64,000 nucleotides of DNA from Strongyloides papillosus (Eukaryota > Nematoda > Chromadorea > Rhabditida > Strongyloididae): contig SRSI01000068.1 in assembly GCA_005656395.1 (NCBI GenBank), forward strand, positions 992,001 to 1,056,000, read 5' to 3'. The notes under the pieces are model-generated. The model was not told the DNA's origin. It was given only the letters and a program-made list of their open reading frames with translations, and searched no databases. Below are positions 10,478 to 24,900 of the stretch, one piece after another (the stretch's first letter is position 1; every line of letters starts with the position of its first letter). Position numbers and translations under genes: made by a program.

Positions 10478-13400
10478 TTGATGTTAAAAAATGATATAAC
10501 AAATCATCTTTTACACAGTAGAATTAAAATGTTTATACCATTATATATTTTTGTTACCGCTCTGGTTTTATTGACGACATCAAACCAAATCGGAGAAGAA
10601 GGCCATGGAGAATATTTTCCTTCTGTTCCTCAAAACATAACAAATACGACATTTCCAATTAATTATAATATTACAGAAAATTCTAATATCATTCTCGTAA
10701 AATGTCCGTATTCGAAATACAAACATATAAAAAAGGAGGACATTTTTGAAATTGATAGTGCTATAGATAAATTAAAAATAAAAAAATCATATAATTCTAC
10801 ATTCTTTGCTTGGGTACCTTTGAGAAAAGATGAGCCTGGGTCTACAGGCTTGAAATGTGGAAGGGTTGCTATCAAATCTGATAACAATCCTCTTAAAAAT
10901 AGAACATGGATATATAAACTAAATTGGCAAAATCCTTCTAAAGTTAATATAAGTGTAGAACGAGAAAAAATACAAAGTACTGTTAAAGGAACTCACAGAA
11001 ACTGCAACAATAGTGAAGGTGGTATATTTGTGTTAACTGAGAAACAGGGAGGTAAAATTGTAGAAGTTGATTCTCTCACTAATGGAAGTTTTCACATAAA
11101 TCAGAAGTTTTATTATTTCAAGACACCTGCAGTAGTTGATAATAGCACGGTTATTAAATATCCTTGTGCAATAATACAAGCATACGGTGATTGCCCAAGA
11201 ATAATGTTATCATCTCAAGACTTTCCTTCTATTGAAGCAAAAATTGATACAATAAATACTATTGATATAGAAGTGAATAAAACTGACGTTAAAGTGAATC
11301 TTACGATCGACGGAAATTCGGAATATTATAGGAACGAAAAAATATCCCTCACAAGAATGAGATATCTTAAAGATGGAGCTGAAAATATCAAAAATTCTAG
11401 CATATTAGTAAATTCAAATTTTACTGTAGATGGATTCAACATAGTAAACTTAACATATGTCTGTCCACAGAAACAAAATAATTCTATTGTATCTTATATT
11501 TTCTACTTTGGACCTAAAGAGAAAGACTATAAATTGGAAGAAGAAACTGTATCATATCGTGAAAATGATACCACAAGTAAACCAAACTGCACCGATAATA
11601 TAATTAACGTTGGATATCTTGAATCCATTAGTATAAATGGAGATAATGTAAATGTAACAAATTTGAATAATAACGATGGAATTAAAGGCGAATTTAATCA
11701 TTCTGAAGGTGTTTATAGTTTGGAAGATATTTCTAAAAACAACACAATATTACAATGCATTTATCGAACGCCAGCTGGAAAAATAAGAACATCTACAAAT
11801 ATTATTCAAATAGGAAGCACCAAAGTTATTAGTACTAATACTACCTATAACAAAAAGAATGGAAAGCATAATATTGATAAAGTATATCATAAACCAAAAG
11901 AAATGAAAAAATCATGGTATCAAAAATTGGTAGATGAACATAGTAAGGAGCTTGTAAATTTTGTAATTATCGTCATTATTATCTTGATTTTAATTGCTCT
12001 TTTAATAACAGCATTGTTTGTGTACAAGCGTATGTTAACACCTCATATTAAAATGGCAAAATTCAGAAGAGAGTATCCGAATGTATATTATTTTTGGAAC
12101 GACATTACAAGTGATTCTTTAACAAATTATTGTAAAAACATCACTAAAAACGAGTATATCTCAGATAAGTTGAAGAATCGTAAAATTGTTAAAAGAGTTG
12201 AAGGAAGTGAAGAAGTTGAAGTTGGTATAGTCGATCTTTTTGATGACTCCTAATTAATTGTTACAAAAAAATTGATAAAAAAATAAAAGCACATTATGTT
12301 TATGAGGACTCACTTAGTAGAAAATATCTCCTTTCTGATGTAAGTTTATAAATTTGAACAACATGATTTTTTCATTTTAGGGTCCAACAAAAGATACTGA
12401 ATACTTCTTCTGGAAAATGGTATTTGAAGAGGATATTGGAAAAATCGTCGCCATTATTTATGATAAAAAGGATAGAAATAAAGATGATGAAGATAGTGAC
12501 GTTTATTGGCCAGAAGACAGATGTGAATATGGTGACATAGTTATTAGATGCCTAAGTAAAATTAGAACGGATACTCCTTCCGTCTCCGGATACAGGTTTA
12601 GGCTATCCAAGATGGGTCGTTTATCAAAATATTTTAAAATATTCCATGTTTCTAATTGGAAAGAACATGACATACCTCAATCAGATTATCAGTTTAATAA
12701 TATATACGAAGAAATCTTTAGAGATGACCGAGGTGAAGATTCAGATTATTTTCAAGATCCAGATGATGATTTACATAGGAGTGTCCTTATTAACTGTTCA
12801 GAGGGTACTGGGTCTCGTGTTTATATGCTTACATATTATCTATGCATATATGACGCCTTATTATCTAGTACGGTTATTGAAAACCCCATGGAAGTTATAA
12901 AGAATATACGTGAGAAACGCTATGGAGGAAATATTTCACAACACGAGTATGCTTATATAATTAAAGCTCTTATTACAACATTTTTTAATAATGGCATACT
13001 TATTGATCAATCAAAGCATCGTCTTAATTTCAATACGGAATATGACAAATTTCTGCACAATTTTTTGAAATGTCAAGCTAGAATGGATCGTCATTTAGTT
13101 GAATTTCTAAGATTTGTAAATACAGTGGATGCAGGAAAGATGGATGAATATAAAACTGCCTTTTATAATTTAGGAAGATTACCTAGTAATGAAATTGCTG
13201 TACGCTGCAGTCGTTTTTTTGCAATAACTAGTAGCAAATATGCGAATAAAGTACGCCATAAAGATATTCCATGCTTCAATTCTACTGCAATAAATGTCAA
13301 AGGAAAAGACATTACAGATCTAGAAGGTTTCATTCACGCTAACAAATTTGAGTACATATCAGGTGATGATAAAGAAAAAAAATTGATTTTGTGTCAGGTA

Positions 13401-14153
13401 AGATTTAAACACTTCTATTAATTAAGCATTATTTAGGGACCATTAAATGAAACAAGAAATGATATGCTAGATATGATTTACAGATACAGCATCCATGTTG
13501 TTGTTGTGTTGGTGAAACCTGAAGAAGATAATCCTAAATATAACAAGTGGAGTCATTATTTCCCAAAGGGTAATGAAATTTTCAAGACTGAAAATTATAC
13601 CGTCACAAGAATAAGACACGTAGCACTTAATAAAGATATGATCTCTGAATCAGAATACCTTCTCGAAAATAATAGAGACGTTCCACACAAGTTTACAATA
13701 TTTAATTATCAAGGATGGCCTGATAAAGGTAAGCATAATGATTAACAATATTTCTTATATAATGTTTTTTAAGATGTACCATCTGAACATATGAGTTTCT
13801 ATAATCTATACAAGAGAATTGTTAACTTCCCTCATAAAGGCTATATAGCAATACATTGCAGTGATGGAATTGGAAGGACTGGAACTCTAGCACTGATAAT
13901 GTATTTAATCGACACAATCAATGAATATCCAAGTTTCGACCCAATAGCAAGATTGAAATTCCTCAGAGACCACCGATATCTAGCGATCCAAAAATTCAAT
14001 CAATTTGTTTTCGCTCTGTTGGTGGTCTTCGAGCATTTTAAAAAGAAGATCGTCAAAATGAATCCATCTGCCTTTGATGACTTTTGTACTTTGGCTAATG
14101 ATCTTTTCAATAAGAAAGATATCATAGGAAAGGAAAAAGCTAGTGTAACTTAA
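10478..14153 (+). CDS. Receptor-type tyrosine phosphatase with two PTP domains
   Basis: Five exons: 10478-12224, 12290-12339, 12381-13397, 13437-13728, 13774-14153; introns of 65, 41, 39 and 45 bp, all GT..AG and phase-consistent; 1161 residues. Met18 (10529) gives a cleaner signal peptide (MFIPLYIFVTALVLL). The ~470-residue ectodomain has more than 15 N-glycosylation sequons and no recognised fold. A membrane span lies at ~495-518. PTP domain 1 has the framework (YLLSDGPTKDTEYFFWKM) but degenerate active-site loops: WKE for WPD and CSEGTGS (Cys738) with Ser for the P-loop Arg. PTP domain 2 has LILCQGP, WPD, HCSDGIGRTG (Cys1064) and a Q-loop (IQKFNQF), so it looks catalytic. Its substrate-loop KNRY tyrosine appears as His (VRHKDIP). 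The small exon 12290-12339 encodes AHYVYEDSLSRKYLLSD and is easily missed. Confidence 0.88.
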
Positions 14154-17100
14154 ATATATGAAAATTTTTAATATAAAAATAGTAGATGATAAAGATAAAA
14201 CTAATATCATCCTTTAATATCCACAATTAATTTGCAATTTGTAGAAAGAGTTTATGACTATAAAGATTTATTCTATAATATCTGTTTATCTTTTAAAGAA
14301 GTTTTCATAATTGATGTAATTTTTTTATCTTTGAAATATAGTATATTTTATCTTCTAAGTATGATGCTCTTTAAAAGAGCAATTTATTTTATTATATTGC
14401 TTTTTTAGAAGTTCGTAATAAAAGATGAATGTTCATACATGACATTTCTATTTATCTAATTATTGACGACGAATAATTAAAATAATTTTAGGTAATAATA
14501 ATTAGAATTAATGAATCACTGATTATATATTACAAATTTCACTACTCATTTCCTTTTTAAAATAATGATTAATGGGAATCTCCATTCATTGGTTAAAAAA
14601 ATCTCATACAACATTCACTAGAGAACACAAATAATTATAAATTTTTTAATTTTTTTTTAAAATTCAATAAGATGAAAAAATATTTTATATTTTTAACAAT
14701 GTGTAATTAATAATCGGATATTGGATAAAATATCAACAATAAAATATTTTATACTTATCTTCAACTTCACTAATATTTTGCCCTCATATTTCATAGTCAT
14801 CTACTTATAATCTACCACGAAATATAAAATTACAAAAATTATACAAATTTCTTAGATCATGTAAAAAATTTAATATTGTTTTTGTTTCTTTACAATCGAG
14901 TTTTACTAAATTACCAGTATATAAGTGCAAATTGTCACAAGCTAATGAGAAAATTCTTGTTATGTAATGTATCAACAACTAGTTATTATTTTTTATACAC
15001 TTAAAAACTTTTTAATTCGCTAAAGTTACCAGAACTTTGATTATTACATGGTAACATTAATTACTCTTCATTTATAAAAATTTCAAAGTACATTTTTTTG
15101 GTTATTTTTTTATCTGAGTCATTTTATTATTCATTTAAATTATTGCTATAAAAAAATTGCGTAGTAAGATTTGATTATTAATCAAAAAGTTAACAGATAT
15201 ATTTTTCTAAAATAAGTTAAATATTTTTTAATAATTTATAATACTTTGTTGTTGACCTTCTGATTATATGAATTTTGATTAAAAAAGAAATATAAATAAA
15301 TTTTTTCTATGATTTTTAATAAAAAAAAGTTAAAGAAATGTTTAGATATGAAATTACACATAATTATGCATAAACATATAATAAAAAATGTCATTTTGGA
15401 TGTAAAACTTGTTGCTTAATGACATTTTTTAAATTATAAATGTAAGAAAACTACAGATGACAAACAATTATCACTTTTAACTAAACTTCCAAATTAAGTT
15501 AAATATAGGTAAAAAACTCACAATCAAAAATCATTTTTTAAGGTAAATAATTTTATTATTGGTAATTGAAGATTTACTTTGATAAACTAAGTTCAAAAAA
15601 AGTTCTCCACAACATAAACACAATTTAATTTCTTTACGTTTTATGCAAAACATTTCATCTGGGAAATTAATAAGAAAAAATAGTAAATATTTATTTCTAT
15701 TTAATTAATTTCGAACGTAATCTAAAAGTTTTCCTGAACTTTAGTTTGATATGAAAAACAACAAGCTTCTTTTTATTTTGTAGTTGAGTTTTTTATCGCA
15801 AACAACATCAAAATTATCAATAACCATGAGAATAAGAAATATCTTACAATGACTATTATCTTTGTTTAAAAGTTTTATCAATTTAATAAAATTATTCATT
15901 GAAATCTTCTTTTGATAAAACATTCTTTAGAATAAATCTTATTATTAATATAAAATAAGATTAACAAACTTCATTGAAATATACAAAAACACTACAAAAT
16001 ATTTTTTGTTTTTATTATTTGATTTTATTATGTATTTTAGTTGTATTGTTAAAAAATAAAAGTTTTTAATTGTTCTATTCATCTTATATAACCATTAATA
16101 TTATTTTTAATATTTGGACAAATAGAGTCTTTAATTGAATAATTTCTTTTACTCAAAGAAATTTTAATACACTTTCAATAAGAATATTATGTAATGAAAA
16201 GTTTGTAATCAATGTTAAAATATTTAATGTTTATAAAATTTATACACCACGAAAAGCTTTTATTTCGTAAAATTAATATAGTCATTTATTATCCATTTTA
16301 TATGTGTTGATTCAGAAAATAAAAAAAGTAGCAAGAACAATACTTTATGGGAAAGAGAAAACTAAAATTTTATATCATCAATTTTGTAGAAGATATTTGG
16401 TTTTAATGTGTTTGTTGATTTATCAACTCTCCCTTTTGATATCTGATTAATTGTCCTCCCAAACAATTGAAATCCCATTGTAGTTTTACTATCCTTTCAT
16501 CAGAAGTGATTTAAAATCTTACTTTCACCGTCAAAATTACCCTCATTAAATCATCTTAATGGGCATCTTAAAACTTGCCATTATTAATAATTTATAAAAA
16601 CAAAACCTTCTCAATAGATTTACCAAAATCGTTACATTACTTTTGATTACATCATTTTTACTACTATCACATTTAATTTTTTCTCACAATCAAAAGTAAA
16701 TTTATTTAAAGATAAGAATAAAATAATAAAAGTAAAAAACAACAAAATTGTTGTTTTATGTAATTAGGAAAATGACAAAAATAATGTAATATACAAATAT
16801 GATTTTAAGATATAATCAAACTACCTTTATACTATCCAACTCTAAATCACAAAAATGTTGTCTCTTTGGAAAACTAAAAACCAATTCATATGAATATTAT
16901 TATTATATTTTTAATAATTTTAATTTTATAGTTTATAGAAGAAAGATTATTATAAAAATATTAAATAGTTGTTTAGGATAACAAGATATTTTTTTAAATA
17001 ATTTATAGAATAATAGAAGAAGATGTCAAAAACAATTTCTTAGAATTCTTATTTTGTTATTTAAACGACAAAAAAAACAAAATATCCATGGAAAAATAAT

Positions 17101-17640
17101 TGATAGTTGTTTGTTTATTGATGTTTTTAAAAGTTCTTTCCAATTACTCATATCAATTTGGTTTGTTTTTCGTAGAAATAAAAAAATATATAATTTCCAC
17201 GGAAAAAAATAAAAACTTTATATCTTTAGAAAGATAATAATATTGATTTAATAACGAAAGGATACAAAAATAGATGATTTACGATATATTAAATATGGAT
17301 TATCATTTTAAGTCAAGTGATAAAATGATTACATATTCATTTTTTTTATTCACCACATTTTTTTCTTAAATTATTCCATATATTTCTCCTTAAGAATAAT
17401 ATTCCAATAAAACATTTTGGTGTTCTGTTTCTTGCATACTCTCTCTCTTTCAATCATTTCAGATACAATAAAATAGGTGATTAAAAAAAAGTTAAACATT
17501 TTTTTTCAACTACTAAGCGAGTAGAGATAAAAGTTTTTTAATCTTTTATTCAACAATCTTGTGACCCTCAATACGCGAAAAAGGAGAATTTTCAAAAAGA
17601 TTGTAGCAGTATTCATTTTTCACCATATTCTTGTTCAATT
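14154..17640. other. Intergenic, AT-rich, 3.5 kb
   Basis: No credible coding region or RNA gene. Short frames at 15741 and 16799 are A/T-driven. The right end should contain the promoter of the prenyltransferase gene. Confidence 0.55.
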
Positions 17641-18958
17641 ATGTCCTTATTATTACCTTCATGGTTTAATACGAAAAGAAGTGAAAAATTTTTTAAACGT
17701 TTCAGTGATATGTTCCCTTCTGAATATGTCAAAGCTGTTGATAGTAACAAGTTAGTTTTTTTTCTTTTATTAAACAAAAAATTTCTTTTATTCATGATTT
17801 TTCTTTTTCAGGCAAACATTTAATTCTTTTATTGTTATTGGGTTAGATATATTGAAATGTTTAAATAAGTGTTGTGATGAGGATAATAAAAATGCAAATG
17901 AAATGGTGGAGTGGATTTATAGGACACAAATTCATGGAAAATTTGATGAAGATGATGATTCGGATAATGCTGAATTTGGATTTAGAGGTTCTTTTATGAC
18001 TTCTGGTAATTACATAAAGGATAAAGATTGTCTGGAGGATGTGAAAACTGAATATGACATACCTACGATATCACAAACTTTTTCGGCTCTTTGTGTTCTC
18101 CTATCACTTGGAGATGATTTAAAACGTGTCAAAAGGAAGGAAATTCTTGAAAGTATTAAAAAATGTCAGAGAGAGGATGGAGGGTTTGTTACTTATAACA
18201 AATAGAGAGGAAAATCTTTTTTATCTTTTTTTAGGATAGCAGTATCAAAATATGACTTGGAAGAATACGACATGAGAATGGTTTATTGTGGCGTCTCTAT
18301 AGCCTACATATTAAATGGTCTTGATTATCTTAATAAAAATAAAATAATAGATTTTATTAAGCAATGTAAATCTTTTCATGGTGGATTTGGTATGAGACCA
18401 GGACTAGAAGCACATTCTGGGTCAACATTTTGTGCAATAGCTTCATTAAAATTACTTGGGATGTTAACACCATCAATAATAGAGGAAGGAAATTGTTTGA
18501 ATAAAATTGATATTGAAGAAACTGTTAGATTTTGTATTTCACGACAAATTATTGGATTTAGTGGAAGGATTAATAAAAATGAGGATGCCTGTTATACATT
18601 TTGGGTTTGTGGTACATTGCAAATGTTAGGATATCTGGATGTTATCTCACCTACTGGTGCTTTTGAATTTTTAGAACAATGTTATGATAATTTTACTGGA
18701 GGCTTTTCAAAAATACCAGGATATCCTCCAGGTAATCATTACTTTTTACCTTTTCCAAAACATATTAATATAAAAATTTCAGATATCTTACACTCTTACT
18801 TTTCAATAGCTTCTATTTCAATAATACTTAATACCAACGAACATAATGAACACCCAGTTGTATCACCATTATTTGTTCCATTAAATATTACAAAACAAGC
18901 CTATTTACATCTTCTTTCACTACATGAAACATCCCATTTTTCACATATAAACTCTTAA
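17641..18958 (+). CDS. PGGT1B: Geranylgeranyltransferase type I beta subunit
   Basis: Four exons: 17641-17750, 17812-18183, 18235-18731, 18783-18958 (introns 61, 51, 51 and 51 bp or close); 384 residues, the usual length for the family. The protein pairs with the alpha subunit and attaches geranylgeranyl to the CaaX cysteine of Rho/Rac-type GTPases in the cytosol. Family landmarks in order: FRGS, ILESIKKCQREDGG, DMRMVYC, GLEAHSGSTFCAIASL, CISRQ..GFSGRINK, then the zinc ligands D278 and C280 in EDACYTFWVCGTL, GGFSK, and the third ligand H330 in DILHSYF. It fits type I better than farnesyltransferase or Rab prenyltransferase beta subunits (spacing and EEYDMRMVYC region). The third intron (18732-18782) is 51 bp with no in-frame stop, so it can be mistaken for coding sequence. 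Confidence 0.93.
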
Positions 18959-21900
18959 CTTAATGTCTTCATTTAATAATCATAAAATTTTTATACAAAA
19001 AAATCAACTTTTATTTTCTATTTAATGTAATTAAATATCTCTATTATTAAGCATCTGGTGGAAATGATGAAAAAAGAAAAAAGTTAGATGACCAATAACT
19101 TTATTGAGAAAAAAAATAAACAGCGACAATTTTCTTTCATAGTTATTTTTTAATATCATCTCATCATCATAGATCTTTTTTCATTATTTTATTGTTTTAA
19201 TAACATATACAATATGAATAAAAATTTTATTTTTATATTCTCATTATTATAAAAGTCTTCCTTTATTAATAATGACATTATAAAATAAGAATAACGAGAA
19301 AGATACAAAAGGTTAGTTTTGAATGTTAAGGAGATTGTGGGGTGAATACTTAATAAAATATTATAGCTTCTTTATATAAAAATACATTTTCAATATGATT
19401 GTATTCTGGAATGGTAAAATAATAATAATGATAATAAATATAAATATCTAGAAAAGATGAAATTATAGATATTTGATTATATTATCATTTTGCCTTCTTC
19501 ATTTACGTAAAATAAAAATTCTTTTTTATTTTATAATACCAATAATAACATCTCTCTTTTTTTTTCCTTGTTTTAGTAATAAATGCAAATATACATTCTA
19601 CCTCTTTTTAATAAAATCAAGTTAGTTTACTTTTTTTAATTCTAAATTCTATAATACAATTATATTATATTTATATATATTTTTTTATATATATTTAAAA
19701 AAAAGTTTTGTATCACATTCCTCTACCTATTGTTGTATGTATTGTATTTATAGCTGTTATCATGTAAAATTAACTATTGCTTAATGTGATTCTAATTAAT
19801 TTGTTTTTATTAAATAATCATTTAAAGGTAGTTGTTTAGGTAGTTAAGAGAGAGATATTATTAAATATTTATTATTATTACAATTGCTTTATAAAGACAT
19901 GTTTTATCACTTTTTTATCAGGAGCATAAGGTGAAAGAAAAACTGGGGGTAGAGAGAAACTTTTTAATAGTCATATATTTATAATATATATTAAGGGGGA
20001 GGAAAAATAAAAAGTTATAAAAAAATATTCCATAGTTATAAGATTTTTTTTTATTTTATTTTTTTAATTTGGTTTCATTCACCTTAACTAACAAAAAGAC
20101 AGCAACTTTTATATTATTATTATTTTTATAATTTGTAGCATGCTTAAGAAACAAATTTCCTAATATATTAAAGAATTTTTTATAATATTTTATTTGTTTA
20201 TTAGAATGTGTAATATATTTTGTTCATGGCTGTTACCTCTTTTGAAATCATTCATTATATGTATTTATATGTTTATTTGTAATATTGTAAAGCTCCGAAA
20301 TTCATTGAACCTTGGTTTAGTATAATTTTAATAAAAACATTTATTCCATTTACTCTTAAAATACTACCGAATTATTACTCTTGATTAAATTTTGATATTT
20401 ATAACCAATGGAAGTGTAAATTTTATTAGGAAAGAGGGAGGAAATTGATGGGTTGAATGGAGTTTTGGGTATGTATTTATACAGTTATTAGAAATGGATA
20501 AAGAGTTAACAATAGAAAGAAAAGTTTTATTTATTATTAGTTAAATTTAATTTTTCTATTCAAGTTTAGTTTTAAAAGGTATTTTTAACTTCCTTTTTTT
20601 AAAATAATAATATTTGAATAAAATTAGTTTATATAATAAATGATATTATTAAGATATATAATATATAAATGAAAACATTTACCCACTTTTTATCATCTCT
20701 ATGTTTTATTTTGTTGAACTTTTCCAACTTCGAATGATGATCTTTTAATATATATTTACGTATAATACTTTATATCTTTAACCTTATCCTTTTAAACACC
20801 TTCATAAGAATGGAGAGACGATTATTTTTTAAAAAAAAAAGAAAAAAAGCAATTCATGTTATACTCCCTTTGTTGTTCTTTGTATTATTTTTATAATGCA
20901 GATGTGAAAACTTTCAAAAGATTCTATAAAAATGATTTTTATAAGGTTTCAAACTAGGAGTGTATAATATTTATTTATACCATTATTATTTTTTTATAAC
21001 ATACATTTTTAACAAAAACTTTAACTTTCCAAAATTTTCATATTTTTCTATTCAACACCAAACAATGAAAAACTTTAAAATTTATTTTATTATTATTAAT
21101 AAGGAAATCAAATAATATACCAGCTTAATTTACATTCCCAATGGATTTGAAGGAGTGAAGATACACAATAGAATATAATCATATCTCCTAAAACATTGCT
21201 CCTTTTTGTTATATTTTAACATTTCAATAATTTTGCTAACTTTACATGATTTCTGGTGATATACAGTAAGCTTATTAATTCTCAATAAAAATATGTAATT
21301 TAATTACTAAAACATATCCCTTTAAGATTATAAATATTATCTTTTATTTAAGTTATACATATCATCGTCATCATTTTATAGATATAAATAACATCGTTTT
21401 GGTATCCTTACATATAAAAATAGTTTGATTACGAAGTTTCTTTAAGGATAATAACTTGATGACGCAGCTGTAAATGCCTTGTCTTCAACTTCATAATTCA
21501 ACTTATAATATAAGCAACAAAAAAAAGGATAAGGAATATAAATATTTATATATAAATTTAATAATTTTTAAATTTATTCTTATAACAATAAACTTTTGTT
21601 ATATTCACAATTACTTTTATATTACCATTCTTTTATTTTCCTCTTACAAACATACTCTTATTATTTTATCTAAAAAAGGGACACATTCCGATTTTATAGA
21701 AAATGCTTATCAAGCTATTATTACCATTATTATTATTACTTCCTAATACTTCTTTTTCATAATCCTCCTCCAGACACATCTTTTACAGAATATATTATTG
21801 TATTAAAATTTGATTAATTTTTAAATTATATTATCTTTATCTTATATATTCTTTATTTATTATCAGAAATTTATTTAGTAAATTTATGTACTTTCATTTT

Positions 21901-24900
21901 TTAACTTTCTCTTAGAATTTCAAAATTTTAAAACAATTTTTTTGAAATTTACTCATTTTTAAATAAAACATTTTTTAGCAGTCTTTTTTGTAACGTTATT
22001 ATATCAGTGATAGTATGTATATTTATTTTCTAAAATGAGATTTGTACTCTACTAATTGAACATCAATATAACAAAAAGTATTTTTTTCAACTATTCTTAT
22101 TTTAATTACCTATATGTATGTATATTGATACTTTAAAGTTAATGAGAAGAAAAAACTCAAAATTTAACTAGTTCCACTTAACTAAAACAATCACTTCCTT
22201 CTCACAAAACCTTCTAGATAGTGTAAATATATTAGAAAAATCATCAAATGTATATATTTATATTCATTTATATATATTATACAATACACAAAAAAGACTT
22301 TTTATATTTTTATTTACCATTATCTAAAGTTAAATGATATTATTTCTTTATCTTATTATACAATCACTCTCTCCCTCAATAAACTTTTCTCCAGTTAACT
22401 TTTCAAATCACATATTAATGATTTTTATATATTATTTATAATACCACATATAGATACTAACAAATAGCCAATACAATAACAAAATAATTCTTTTGTATTT
22501 TTTGAAAAAAAGAAAGAATCTTTAAAAGGAAGTTGTGTCATTGATAAAATTCTTTTTTTATTATCAATTCAAGGGTTATGGTGAATGGAAATGTATACAA
22601 AAATACATCTTAAAAATTTTATTTGTAGGTAGAATAATAAAAAAAACTTCAATATTATGAGTCATTTTTAAAGTAAATAAAGTAATAATGTCAGTTTTGA
22701 ATTTTAAAACAAAAGTTACATTCTATATTTAAGGAAACATCTAGTGAAAAAAAAGAATTTAAATACTTTATTTATAATATTATTTAATTAAGATATCAAG
22801 GGAGTATAAAAAAAATTTTAACTATACTTCCTAATTTTCCCTCACAAAAGATTTTATAATATATATGTACTTATTTTATTAGTCTAATATATTTCATTTT
22901 CTTTTTCTTGATCATCGGAGAGATGTAAAAGAAGTTAGAAAAAACGAATTCATTTTAAATGGTTATTTAAAACACATTATGTAAATCATATTATATTATT
23001 GTTACTATCTTTTGTAATAAAAGAGAACTTAAACAACAATTCGGCTAACTTCTTTTGAAAATCATACTTTTTTTTGTTTAAATATCATCCTTTTATTATA
23101 GATAATGTAATTATTGTACAATAATAAAGTTATACTTTAAATTACATAAAAAATGGATGCAAAAAATTTCTTCCCCCATTGATCATACACTATTGTTAAC
23201 CAATTTAACAAATCTTGCTAAATGACAGGTGAATATATTTATTACATTTTTCTATATTCAATTCTTTTCATTCAAACATTTATTTCTTTATTTAAAAATC
23301 GCTATTGTTTGTTGAGGATATTGTAACTTTATATATTTTATTTCAATTTACCATTGTTCAATTATATATATATATTGTTTCCACCAAAATAATACCCACT
23401 CTTTCATCTCTTATCTTTTGGAGACAATGACTATTTTATCGCTACAAATTATTGTATTCATTATTTTAATCTATAATGTCATCACATTTATAAAAAAAGA
23501 TTTAAAGATGTTTTCATATTTTGTTATAGTCTTCTTTATTTTTTATTATATTATGTTTTTTTTCTGTTTTTTGTTTATTTTCTATATTTTTTTATCTATA
23601 GCAGAGATATTACACTTATGTTGATTAGGGTAATGGGTTTGATCTAAATATATCTTACTTAAACACAACCGATTGTTGAATAATGTAAAAAATAACTTAA
23701 AACAAAAGTTTTCAATAGCCAATTTAAGTATGGAATCATATTTTATCTTCTCAATATACATCTTCTTTGACTAATTCTTCAATTAGAACTACAAAATATG
23801 TATATTAAAATTGTCTTTTTAAACAGCTATCATTTCTAGTTAACTGTCTTTTATTCATCACTCTTTTTTTTCTTCTTCATTCTCATAAATACAAATGTCC
23901 ATTCATTGTACTTAATATGTAGAGAAATGCAAAAAAAAATAATTTAAAAACAAAATTCATTCATATTCAAATGATTGTTTCAATTAAACTTCTGTAAGAA
24001 AAAACTAAGAATGGTTATTTAATTCTTCAATCATTCTAAATATACTTCTAATTAACATTCTCTCCATTGAAATTAACTTCCCTCCAAATTTTTAATACTT
24101 TTTTAATAATAAATATCTTCTATCCTATTATCCTAATAATTTTATTACATTAGTCTGTTTTATTATTAAAATTCGTTGACAAATCATAAAGTTACTCATC
24201 CTTAGGACATTTAAAATTTAAAATACACAAAAAAAGGTTACTAAACTACTAAATTAATATTTCAAATACAGGTTCTTTTCATTATTACTAGATTACATAA
24301 CGAATCACAATTAAATTATACATATAAAATATATTTTTTGTCTATCAAATAACACTTTAATATTTTTTTTTGTTTCCATTGTCTTTCAGCTATCCCTTAT
24401 CATTCACTATTATATTTTTTCCTATATCATAATCATTCTTTGTAACCCTTTTTAATTAAGTTCCTATTCTTTGTATGCTTTCTTTTATTATATACCTTGA
24501 AGATGTGAAAATAATATGTTCTAGGGAAAAAGGAAATAAAAAAAATTTCTGATTTATTCTTTTAATATAAATATTTAACTTGATAAATGAAATTTTTCTT
24601 ATCAACAAAACCTTCTCAGAGATTGTTAATAATAATTTTATCTATTACACATATATTAATAATAAAACAAGAGACTTTTTTTTTACCTATTCTCAGGAAA
24701 ACAAATTTTACACCAATTCAAGCTAATTCATTTATAATCATTCACATCATTATAAAATTGACCTTTGTTTAATAGATTACTATTAACTACTTATTTTATC
24801 AATACAACACTTGATCTTTTATATACAAATTAGTGGTGTTAATTATTTTCTCACAAAAGAAGTAACTCAAACATGTAATAGTAGAAAAATTTTATCATAT

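Noticed and set aside
12225..12289. In-frame stop at 12251-12253 suggesting that the receptor phosphatase is broken
   Set aside because: A 65-bp GT..AG intron (12225-12289) removes it and joins to the short exon AHYVYEDSLSRKYLL in the correct phase and PTP alignment.
21474..21746. 90-codon open frame in the desert upstream of sox-2
   Set aside because: Ile/Tyr/Lys/Asn composition from A/T bias, no domain, no splice partners.
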